Shown piece after piece: positions 10,941-20,301 of a DNA stretch of 31,902 bases. The stretch lies in contig JAYMTF010000669.1 of assembly GCA_036897485.1 (NCBI GenBank), forward strand, positions 1-31,902. The letters are read 5' to 3'. How positions within the stretch are numbered: the stretch's first letter is position 1; every line of letters starts with the position of its first letter. The position numbers were made by a program, and so were the translations under genes. The notes under the pieces were generated by a model. It saw nothing but the letters and a program-made list of their open reading frames with translations. It was not told the origin of the DNA and made no database searches. This DNA is from Pelargonium nanum. Taxonomy: Eukaryota > Streptophyta > Magnoliopsida > Geraniales > Geraniaceae.

Positions 10941-13900
10941 TTATGCTTTTGGTTTCAAGCTCGTGTTTCCATCATTTCCGAGCTTATCGAGTTTATCAAC
11001 TGAGCAACGATCATCCAACAACTGGGTTAAAACTTCTCCATCTCTCTTGTCGTCGACGACATCTTTAGGGTTCAAAAAGCTCGGCTGGTTTGTGGACGAG
11101 AGAAGCCTAGCCCACATCCTGTCCGTTATCACCACCATGTTTTGCTTCTCGGTGATTCTCTGCAAAAGCACGAAGCCACCAATGAGTAACCAAGCGTGTT
11201 TGTCGTTTGATCTTAGGAACAAAACCAAGAAAGAGCAATGATTGTTGTTCTCTGCGGGCCAACGAAGTCCACAAGTAACTAAGGTAGCGTTTGGATTAGA
11301 AACTTTGGAATGAGAATTAGATTCTCATTCCGAATTCTCATTCCTGTTCCTAAACAAAAATTATAATCCAAACGCTACCTTAGTTCGATGACTAAAAGCA
11401 GCGGGCCAATGCATGAGGCTCCCACTAATGTGGAATCTAGGGAGGGTCATTTACGTACACAACTTTTCTCAGCTTTTGCCAAGAGACTGTTTCCTTATAA
11501 TCCATGATTACGGTTTCTTATTCCATCTCAATAGTAGTGTCTAAAATGGGTTTATACCGAATTATATACTGATATCAATAGTTAAAAAACCGTAAAGATG
11601 AACTCACATAGAAAGGGATGTAACACTGTCTTCCATTGACGAGCCCACTTGTAAATCCCGTGTAACCCGCCATCGCCCCATGAACAGCACTTTGAGCAAG
11701 AAGTGTACAATACACATTGTCCGAGGCATTACTTGGAATAGCTCGAATCATGTACGTAGGATCTGCAAGGAAATAACGAGCAAATGTGAGTTATAAACTA
11801 TAATAGCCGCTTCTAAGCTTTTCTTAAGCACAGGGAAATTAAAATTCAAATTGTGAATTACCAACCTATGTATTTGAGGGTTATGGCCATTCTCTTTTCC
11901 TTTAAGAAATGTTCCTGCACACCCAAACCGAAATACTCTCATTTTTTGCAGCAAAATAATCAATAAGAAGCATGAAAAAAACTCGGATATGAAACTGTAC
12001 CTTGATCCTCGAAGACATCCATAGCCCAACATCTTGAAGAAGTTTGTTTCCCGAAGCATCTTGCTTCTTAGCCAGAGACTGCATACTCTCGGAAACAAGC
12101 TCCTGCCCGGCACCTTCAGCTATCACGATGACCATGTGCCCGTTTTCTTTGAGTCGTTTCTCTATAAATTCGAATAGTCCGCCCGGGCCCTCAAGATAAA
12201 AGGGTGACTCTGGAATCAAGCAACAGTCCACATCTCGGCTAGCAAGAGTTGCGTACATTGCAATAAAACCTGCTCAGTCAAATTCGGCACAGAAAAAGCA
12301 ATCACGACCATTTTTCTCTTATGGTTTAAGAGATTGTACGCCTTAAGTTTTCACGTCCCGACAATCACAAAACAATTGATATCTATAGACAGATCAAGAC
12401 ATCATTTGCAAATAGAAAGCTTACCGCTGTAGCGTCCCATAAGCTTCACAACACCAATACCATTCTCAGTACTCTCAGCTTCAACATGTGCCGCGTTAAT
12501 GGCACGTTGAGCTTCCTCGACAGCAGAGTCGAAACCGAAGGACCTGTCAATGACCGGAATGTCATTGTCGATCGTTTTAGGGATTCCAGCAACAGCAACT
12601 TTAAGGCCACGCCTTTTAACTTCCTACAAAATGGAAAACGAAAGTAAGGCCGATTTTGCATTATATTAGCAGCAAACAATTCAAAGTTTCTCAAGTGAAT
12701 ATATATAAATATATATATATATATATCCATTAACTCTTGAATCGAAATGAAGTTACCTCAAAAATCACAGATGCCCCTTTTTGAGTTCCATCTCCGCCAA
12801 TAATGTACACCTGAGATCCAGAAAACAATAAATTTGACGTTCATAAATTCAAGCAATGCATCGGTATCATAACAAATGCCCAAAACACAAGCACGGAACA
12901 TTTAAAACTGAACTACCGTACCTGATTGATACCACGATCCTGAATGCTGTCAACTATCTTTGACGTATCATGTCCACCTCGTGATGTCCCGAGGATGGTT
13001 CCACCACGCTTGTGGATATCATTGACAAACTTGGGAGTTAAATTAACTGTATTTTTAGCATAGAAACCTTTGTATCCTCCCTACATTTCGATCAATCTCT
13101 ACTAAGTAAGCATATAATAAGAGAAGGAAACGGCAAAAAAGATGTCAATATCACGAGATATGTTGTTATCGTCACTTACATCTATGCCTAGAATTTTCTT
13201 CACTCCATACATATGGTACAAGCCGCAAACAATTTCCCTTACGACCGTGTTGAGCCCGGGGCATAGACCCCCACACGTTACAATACAAGCATGAACTTCA
13301 TCGGAGTCGAAATAGACCTTTGAATAACATTTAGCGACCAGACCTTAATCACTAGAACATGGTACTCAAAAGTTAAGGATTTTATATTAACGAAAAAAAG
13401 ATAAATACCCTTTGACGAGGTCCTGCACGACGAAAATGTGTCCCTCTTGGACTAGTCTTGTGAACAATGATCTGTAGAAGAAGGAACAACCTTGAGCAAT
13501 AATAATTCAACTAAGGTTTAAAAAATGATGAAAATGGTCAACCTTTTGCGGGACAGTGTCATCATCGTGGACAAAATATTGCCTGGAAACAAAGAAAAAC
13601 CGAATTGAGTTTGGTGAATGATCCAATCATAACGCTATGATATATGGAAAGAGCGGTACAGGAGAAGCTTGAATTGAACTCACTTAACAACGGAGTATGC
13701 AGGATTGTCTTGCAACGGATTAAGATAAGTCTGCGAGAAATACCAAGAACAATAAACAAGACGACATAGTTGTCAGAGAAGATATGAAGCAACCATTAAT
13801 GAAACTTCAGATCATTCGAGCATGAAAGTAGAAATTAGTCATGTAATCAACCAAACAAAATCTTCCTATTACTTGAGCCAATTGCACCAATTTGGCATTT

Positions 13901-14841
13901 TCAATCATAAATAGAACACAAAACAAAGCATTGAATCAATTGAGCAGGAAAGTGAAAACTAGTCGTGAAATCAACCAAACAAAATCTTCAAATTAATTGA
14001 ACCAACTGCACCATATCCAATCACATAATAGAACACAAAACAAAGCATTGAGTCGATCATATATAAAACTTGAATCATGTGAGCCGGAAAGAGAAAACCA
14101 GTCATGTGAAATACAAGGAAAAGCTTCAAATCAACCGGCCGTTGATGAAACTTCCCAATCAAAGTAGAAAATAGTCAAGTAATCAATCAAACAAAATTTC
14201 TATATTAATTGAACCAACTGCACCATTTTCAATCACACAACACAAAGCATTAAATCAATCATCTATGAAACTTGAATCAACTGATCATATTCAAAAGTAG
14301 ACCATGATCAAATGATCATCCACAATAATTGACCTTTAAGAAAATAACATTTTTGAAACCAAATGTATCAAATATTGGTAATTAAAAGATCAGAAAATCA
14401 ATCAAAACATGGTGGTACCCTGTTTGGCTGGTGAGAAAATAACACATCCCAAAACAAAATTAAGATTTGGGTCTCTTCACTGTATCCACCCCCAACCCAA
14501 CTAAAAAAAATCATTTTTTTCATCAACCAAACAAAAAATCATGAAAAACAGTGACACCCTGTTTGGCTGGTGAGAAAAACAGCACAACCAAAAACAAAAA
14601 TAAGATCCGGGTCTGTTCACTGGGTCCAAGAATCCAACCAAACCCAACTAAAAAAAATCATTTTTTTTCCCACTTTCCAATCATTTTCCCACCAACCAAA
14701 CAGCAAAATCATGAACAGAAAACGTACAGGAAGATTGGGGATTAAATCAGACAAATGAGGCACATCTTCAAGAACATAACCACAATCTCCAGTAACAATC
14801 TTCGTATTCGGATTATTACTAATCTTCGCCGTCGAACCCAT
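10941..14841 (-). CDS. PFK: ATP-dependent 6-phosphofructokinase, cytosolic plant type (PFK3-like), 12 exons, 501 aa
   Basis: Phosphorylates fructose 6-phosphate at C1, the committed step of glycolysis. Exons in transcription order: 14841-14728, 13730-13684, 13582-13543, 13471-13409, 13317-13180, 13080-12922, 12810-12757, 12623-12425, 12269-12001, 11914-11866, 11762-11608, 11159-10941; every junction is GT-AG and in frame. Seen motifs: CGGLCPGLN in exon 5, [12 protein letters not shown] in exon 6, GGDGTQ at 192-197, PKTIDND at 220-226 and LMGRYSGF from 266. Gly in GGDGT marks ATP use, while Lys in PKTIDND is the residue usual in PPi-type enzymes; this mix is typical of plant group III PFKs. 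The head ([19 protein letters not shown]) lacks a transit peptide, so it is likely cytosolic. The start is the ATG at 14841; frame-compatible sequence upstream has no ATG. Length fits the family (about 470-530). No lesion. Confidence 0.95.
11277..11385. mobile_element. Near-palindromic miniature element with perfect terminal inverted repeats, in PFK intron 11
   Basis: A 109-bp unit whose outer 22 bp are a perfect inverted repeat (left end AACTAAGGTAGCGTTTGGAT). A second inverted repeat (GGAATGAGAAT.../...ATTCTCATTCC) lies inside, so the RNA would fold as a long hairpin. No coding capacity. Diverged relatives appear near 16711-16897 (GGTACTATTTGGATTAAAAC start) and 25041-25150 (GGTAGTGTTTGGATTAAG start). 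Superfamily is undecided because no direct target duplication is evident. Perfect ends suggest it is young. Confidence 0.75.
12689..12726. repeat. (TA)n microsatellite in PFK intron 7
   Basis: AT dinucleotide run in the intron between PFK exons 7 and 8. Likely length-variable between individuals. Confidence 0.8.
13820..14290. repeat. Diverged tandem repeat in PFK intron 1 (units of about 120-210 bp)
   Basis: A block beginning like AGTCATGTAATCAACCAAAC recurs near 13836, 13960, 14100 (partial) and 14172. Each is followed by similar sequence: AAATCTTC.., TTGAACCAACTGCACCAT, AATCACA..AACACAAAACAAAGCATTGA and a GAATCA tail. Units differ by substitutions and indels, so the array is old. No coding role. 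Confidence 0.65.
14418..14690. repeat. 139-bp-period tandem duplication near the PFK intron 1 donor
   Basis: CCCTGTTTGGCTGGTGAGAA begins at 14418 and again at 14557. Each copy continues into a GGGTCT.TTCACTG segment and then an AACCCAACTAAAAAAAATCA segment. The period is 139 bp with scattered differences. An inverted short match, CCACCAACCAAACAGCAAAA, follows at about 14689. It lies just downstream of exon 1 in transcription terms. Confidence 0.7.
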
Positions 14842-14920
14842 CACCACTCCCGACAACCCGATCACAGAATCCGGACCCAAAAAAAACTCAAACCCAAAAT
14901 TTTCGCAGACGAAACCGAAG

Positions 14921-15127
14921 ATGGGTAGCTCGAAAAACGAAGACCCAGAAGCCGAAACTTTTCAGACGATGAAGAAGAAGCAGCAGGAAGTTAAAGACGC
15001 CATTTTTATAGGAGCTTGCGTGTTTTTGTTGGGTCTGTGGCTCTCGATTATTGAGGCAAATGTTTCGATCTTGTACGGATGTTTTTGGAGAAAAGAAAGA
15101 ACCAACATTGACATTTTTAGCATGTAA
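14921..15127 (+). CDS. Doubtful small ORF, 68 aa, one predicted membrane segment, divergent from PFK
   Basis: An ATG 80 bases from the PFK start codon, on the opposite strand, opens a 68-codon frame. It has an acidic head (KNEDPEAE), a Lys/Gln-rich stretch (MKKKQQEVK), a hydrophobic segment at about residues 28-46 ([19 protein letters not shown]) and a basic tail. I do not recognise the family. For it: a reasonable start context and a protein-like layout. Against it: no promoter room, since its upstream region would be PFK exon 1, and a candidate TATA box for PFK at 15337-15345 would make this sequence the PFK 5' leader. It could be a chance frame. Confidence 0.25.
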   Translation: MGSSKNEDPEAETFQTMKKKQQEVKDAIFIGACVFLLGLWLSIIEANVSILYGCFWRKERTNIDIFSM

Positions 15128-17326
15128 TTGATCGGTAATTAGTTACCGGTAGTTTCATAGATAATCGATCGGTGGTGGCGATGTTCTTGGACGGTACGCA
15201 AGCCAAGAAACGACTTGTCGTTTATTGATCGGTGGTGGCGGCTACGGAAGGGAAGATCTGGGTTCGGATCAAGATCGGATCTTGGGTCAATGGGTCGTTT
15301 GTAGAATCTGGTTTTGGACTGTTCTTTAATCTGACTTTTTATATAAGAATTTAAAATTTGGATTCTAATAAAGTAGGTTTTAATTATTTATTATACTTTA
15401 TTTTCAATTGTTAATATAGTAAGAGAGTAATTAGACACGACTTAGGGGTGCGTAGGGGCCGGTTATTTGCGCATTGATTAAATTTGATGGCCCGGCAAGC
15501 ATTCTACGGATTGGGAATTTTGATTTAGTTGGTCACTCGTATGCTTGACGGGTTGAATCCATGTGGTTTGTGACCCGAAGCAGGTTGGGTGAGTTTGTGA
15601 GTTTTTTTTATTTTAAACATTCATAATACATATGTGGGCAGGTCGAGCCACTCGCGTTTCCAAGAAATGGAACCCATACATCGCTCGTATGTCAATGTGA
15701 TCTGTGGCCGGAGCGAATGGGATAACTTGGTGAGTGAATTTGTGGGCACTTTCGAACAATCATAATGCAGTCAAAAGTTGTTCATCGATAGACTCACTAA
15801 CACGTAGGCTGAAAACTCGCAAGTTCATATTCCGCACTTTATATCGTTGTTTGTTTTTCTTCTGTCATGGACATGTTAAACTCGACGAGAAATAGTTCAA
15901 TAAGACGACATGCCTTTTTGGCATATTTTCTTGGACCCTTGACTCGCATTGCCAAATATATTTATATTCGCATGTGTTTTAAAATTATTGGTAATAATTC
16001 GAAATCAAGTTATTCGTAGTGTAGAATCATTTTACTTTACAATATAATTAAAGAAACTTGTTTATTTTAATCAAATGGACTCATGTGAGCTGAGTCATGC
16101 CACTATGAATTGAATTTGATGACGGTCCAATTATACATTAGGCGTGGTGTTAAGCCTAATGTTGACACTATGTAACATATTTAATTATTTAGAAAAAAAA
16201 CATATAAAAGTCTCTTTCAAGTCGATACCAAAAAGAGTAGTGGTTCAAATTGAATTGTTAATAAATTAGCTCAAATTATTGGAGTAATTAAATCATATAA
16301 AGGAAATTTTTGACAAAAATTGTTCATTTCTGGAGTGTGACAGTTCTGTTTGCGTCATGTTAAAAGTTTAATTTTTATTTTAAACTGGGCAATTTGAATC
16401 TAAATAAATTATTAGACGAGTTGAATCACACGATACAAACATTACTTGTTTATATGATTGAGTTAACACAATAAAACACAACCAAGACATTTTTATAGTT
16501 GGGAATTGTTGTATATTTATTCGTGTATCTTCATGATCATGTGTTAAAATATACTAACTAACTTGTTATAAGGATATTATTGACAATTCATGCATAACTA
16601 ACTTACTAAAAATAGAAAAAAGTCACTCATTTGAGAACAAAATTTTAAGAGAAACGTGACACTCATTTCATTTCAGTGCGGAATGAGTATAGATTTAACC
16701 ATACCACGTAGGTACTATTTGGATTAAAACAAACGAATGCAAATAGAAATCAAGAATGATAATAAGAATGAGGTTATCATTCCTCGATCATTTTCACGAC
16801 AAGAAAAGTCATAGTCCAAACATAAACAATGAGAATCACATAGTCAATTCCGATTCTTGATTCCCATCATTAAACGAAAATTCCAATCCAGGTGCCGTCA
16901 CCTGCAGCAAGGTCTTTCTCTGCAAGCCCTAAAACGATTAGATAAAAAATTCTAATCAAGAACGGTCAGTTCACAATCAACGCAATCACCCAAAATACGG
17001 GTCTTAATCTACTTTTCGTAAGATGAACCTCGTGTATAACCCCAAATCGAATGTCTATACATCCTATCAAATTCATCACAAACCTAAAACTATTTTAGAG
17101 CCAAAATAGAACATATTCCTTAAATATTTAGAACAATCAAATAGCATACTGTACGGTACCTCATTCGCTGGCTATCACTTCATCTTCTTGGCCCATCCAT
17201 TTCTTGAAGTCTTCGAAAACTAAAAGTTATTAACAAAATGAGTGAATAAGTAATTGACAGAGAAGTGCATCTTTATAAATAAGAATGTAATAAGCAAAGT
17301 TAAGTAAGATGCCGATGGACGATTAA
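15128..17326. other. Intergenic, PFK upstream region and repeat relics
   Basis: On the minus strand a TATATAAAA match at 15337-15345 is a possible PFK TATA box, about 500 bases before its start codon. A 15-bp word TTGATCGGTGGTGGCG-like occurs twice, near 15166 and 15226. About 15440-15900 is a diverged dispersed repeat with GGTTGGGTGAGTTTGTGAG and related words. About 16711-16897 is a degenerate miniature element related to the one in PFK intron 11. The last part (about 17180-17326) is the downstream flank of F-box copy 2 and matches that of copy 1. I see no gene. Confidence 0.45.
16711..16897. mobile_element. Degenerate miniature inverted-repeat element
   Basis: The left end GGTACTATTTGGATTAAAAC and the reverse complement of the right end (GGCACCTGGATTGGAATTTT) align imperfectly. 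Inner segments GAAATCAAGAATGAT and, inverted, GGAATCAAGAATCGG also pair. The start resembles the element in PFK intron 11 (GGTAGCGTTTGGATTA), so it is probably an older member of the same broad group. Confidence 0.4.
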
Positions 17327-18640
17327 TTACCGTAAAGATGGCATGATCCAAAGTTGTGGATAGGTAACTGGAGCACCATTAGCATACATAGACATGATCC
17401 AACTGGTAATTTGATAAGTTCCCTCGTCAGGACGCTGTGGAATTTTTTTTGGGGTGTAGAATGAGTAGTCATCATCGTGGGTGTATAATATGTAGTCGCT
17501 TATGAAATTATCAAGTGGATGTTCAGATTTGCAGTACTTGGCCTGAGGAGAAGTTGCCTTGCAGGTGAAGGTATAGTTATTACCAACAAACAAGCATCGA
17601 TATCCGAGTGACTGGTGTTTAGTCCATTTCCTCGTGGACAAATTAAGTTCACAAATCTTAAAAAGGAAGGTCTTCTTCTTAAGCTTCGCAACGTATCGAA
17701 TAACCAAACAAAGCTTCCCATTCAAATTAACAAGGTATTTCCTACTCATATTGAATTTGGGATGATACGATACATCCGACGCTGAGAAATTGAACTCTCC
17801 ACAATCTCCCGCAGTCAGTAATTTAACTGCTCAAGGGTAAGGTTGATCAACTTGAATCACGACCAGATGTGGATTGTAATCTCGGTTTCTTCGAACTCCA
17901 TAGAACTTACCTTTGAAACAAATGATGTCGTTCAAATCACTAGGACCTTGGATGCGAGACCAAACATTCTCGCCTGGCCTCGCAAAGGCTAATATCGAAT
18001 CTACTTCGCCAACATGGACTACGAGAAAAACAATGCAACTATTAGGCGAATCCTCGGGATTCGCCATTAGAAATGCCTTGTAAGGATTGTACTCAACCCC
18101 ATTGATACCGAATGAGCTACCGATTAAGCTACGAAGCGAAGGTAGCGGAATGGTGGCTCGGTAAAAGGGATTGAGGAGGCTGAATTGGGAATCACTAGGG
18201 CCAAAAGTGACCATCCAACCGAACGGAGAACCCCAACATTGTCTTCCGGAAAGTTCCGGCAAGTCGAGCACAATCTCCTTTTCCCTAATTTTGGGATCTA
18301 GGGTTCGAAAGGTGAACTTGGAATTGCTAGGGTTGGGATCGAAAGTGCAGAAACTAGACTTGGAATTGAGCTCAGAATCAGATCGGAGCATACAATAAGG
18401 TGCGACAAATTTGGGTTTTTTGGTGAAATCAGCAGCAACAATATACCAATCACGACACACAGCAGAGAAACTAATGAAATCTTTTACCGAATCGATTTTC
18501 TCAGCAACCAAACACAAGATATCACCTGGAATTGACGACGACCAATCTGCTTCTGATGATTGTATTCCTCTTCTTCTTCGTCTTCTCTTAGTGATTCTGT
18601 GAACAACCTCCATTTCTGTCTGATTTACCGTTGGGCTCAT
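17327..18640 (-). pseudogene. F-box / DUF295 protein, copy 2, interrupted by a single in-frame stop
   Basis: Paralog of copy 1. The first 269 codons hold a basic head (KRRRRRRG), an F-box-like region at about 35-75 (ADWSSSIPGDILCLVAEK...FSAVCRDWY) and the first part of DUF295 (LDLPELSGRQCWGSPFGWMVTF, VEYNPYKAFL, VWSRIQGPSDLNDIICFKGKFYGVRR). A TGA at 17831-17833 then interrupts; copy 1 has CGA (Arg) there, so a CpG transition explains it. The same frame stays open for about 165 more codons, including LCLVIRY, LFVGNNYTFTCKATS and YTHDDDYSFY. With one lesion this is nearly intact: it could be a recent pseudogene, a segregating null allele, a truncated functional F-box protein, or a sequencing error. 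The start could also be the internal Met at residue 9 or 11. Confidence 0.83.
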
Positions 18641-19000
18641 CGGATTTGAAATTGGGATGTTTCATGGGAAGAATCGAAGTCGGTTGATTTGCTAGGGTTT
18701 TGGATTGCGTCACTTTCCTAATTTATGGCGGGAAATTAAGATTGGGCCAAGCTTGTTGGCCCAGGGCCCATATTAAGCCCAATATGATTTTGGATATCCA
18801 ATTAAATTCTTAAAATAATAATAATAAGCTAAAACATTCAACTTGCTCTTCCGTTTCGTCTCAATTTAATCCATGAACTTTTTTAACTCAAAATAGTTCC
18901 CGAATTTTCGTGTTTTGAGCTAATTTTGTTCTTGAACTTTTTTTTTTGACCCAAAATATGTTTTTGGGTACCCAATTAAATTCTTAAAATAATATAATAA
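18641..19000. other. Intergenic between F-box copy 2 and repeat block; first unit of a tandem duplication
   Basis: About 18641-18790 is the upstream region of F-box copy 2 (read on the minus strand). About 18798-18971 and 18972-19140 are tandem copies with a period of 174 bp: both run CCAATTAAATTCTTAAAATA, then TAAAACATTCAA.TTGCTC, then CTCAAAATAGTTCCCGAA. The second copy overlaps the left end of the inverted-repeat element annotated next. Confidence 0.55.
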
Positions 19001-19281
19001 GGTAAAACATTCAATTTGCTCTCCGAACTTTCACGTTTCGTCTCAATTTAGTCTATGAACTATTTTAACTCAAAATAGTTCCCGAACTTTTGTGTTTCGA
19101 AATAATTTAGTTCTTGAAATTTTTTTTACTTTCAGGGACCAAATTGGGCCAATATTTGAAAGTTCATAGACTATTCTGGTCAAAATAGGAAAGTTCAGAG
19201 ACTAGTTTAGGTTAAAAAATGCTCAGAAACTAAATCGGATCCAAAACATGAAAGTTCGTGGACCAAATTGAAGCTTTTACC
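19001..19281. repeat. Inverted-repeat element of the AATTTGGTCC family
   Basis: The left end GGTAAAACATTCAATTTGCT and the reverse complement of the right end (GGTAAAAGCTTCAATTTGGT) match well over about 20 bp. The interior consists of short diverged units with CTCAATTTAGTC, CTCAAAATAGTTCCCGAAC and, inverted, GGACCAAATTG. It is the same general type as the element in GGT intron 1. Flanks TATAATAA and TATTAATAA are similar but not a clear duplication. Confidence 0.5.
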
Positions 19282-19444
19282 TATTAATAACAGTTACATA
19301 CTCACCTTTGCCACTTGAATTGAGGATGTTAGTATCAACTTTTTCATTGTTATATCAACATTACATACTCATCTTTTACATTTCTCTCCCTTTTTGCCCA
19401 CAAAAAAAATAAAAAAAAAAAATTTGCAACAAAACCTAAGCTAC

Positions 19445-20301
19445 CTAATTAGCTTGGTTTGTTTGTTCATTTTGTACATAAATGGAAGATCTAAAACTAC
19501 CCAACAAAGGGCTAGCTGATCTCTCACCCAATAATGAATTAGAAAACAAGAAAGATCCTCTATTTCTTGAGACCTTTTTGGCTATGGAAGCTTTTGGACC
19601 ATGTGAGTACTTATGATTACTCTTCATTTTCTTCCTATATGGACTCTCTTTCTTTACAAGATCCTCTTTGCTCTTCACAATTGCTAGATTTGTGAAAGAT
19701 TGTGACTTCCCTTGGAAGCATTTTGAAAGTCCTCTCCTGCAAAAGATTATACAACACAAATTAGACTTGATTCTTGGTTTTCATGTTAAAAAATTAATAT
19801 AAAAACAACCCCTTAATAATAATAATTATTGTATCAAGTCTATGCAGTTTCTCATATCCTTAATTTTCTTGTACCAACTTCTTATAAAGAGAAGAAGCTC
19901 TCAATCAAACTAATATTGACTGATACTTAACCAAAACAAAAGAAACAGATGTTCCATTTCCACAAATTTATGAGGTAGCAATCGTTGCAATCTTTATGAT
20001 TTTGCTGACTCTCAACCCATAAGAGTTTGGTTTAGAATTTTTTTGTTCTCCTTGTGAGTAAAGAAACCCTAATCAATAATTTAGAATAAAATGCATATTT
20101 TTTAAATAGAACTTACTTGATGGGAAGATGAACCATGAGCTCTGATAATTCATACAAAGGCCCATTTGATGAGAGTGATGAAGCATCCTCCATCAAATCT
20201 GATGAACAAAGAGATGATCTTGAGAGATCACTTGTATCATCATCATCATCATGAGAGCTTCTTTTCATGATCACCCAACTATGGTGTGAACCCATGATCA
20301 T
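19445..20301 (-). CDS. OXS3: OXIDATIVE STRESS 3-like (OXS3 family) protein, 2 exons, 158 aa
   Basis: The OXS3 family consists of small plant nuclear/chromatin-associated proteins tied to tolerance of heavy metals and oxidative stress; the biochemical activity is not settled. Exon 1 is 20301-20117 and exon 2 is 19736-19445, joined by a GT-AG intron that splits a Lys codon. Seen: an acidic run HDDDDD at 17-22, a Ser-rich stretch at 24-45, and the family core [46 protein letters not shown] at about 47-92, which is rebuilt exactly by the splice. It is followed by a basic segment (YRKKMKSNHKY) likely to act in nuclear import. A second ATG two codons on (20295) is equally plausible as the start. 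Candidate TATA sequence lies 145 bases upstream. Intact; not recognised beyond the family. Confidence 0.85.

Noticed and set aside
15400-17100. A solo LTR or other LTR-derived element in the long intergenic region
   Set aside because: I looked for TG...CA ends with a 5-bp duplication and for paired long repeats and found none that could be defended.
18411-18602. Plus-strand frames opposite F-box copy 2 (and the equivalent in copy 1)
   Set aside because: Antisense shadows of the DUF295 coding sequence. The word TTTCTCAGCAACCAAACA here also resembles a common plant intronic word but is simply the complement of the CLVAEKI codons.
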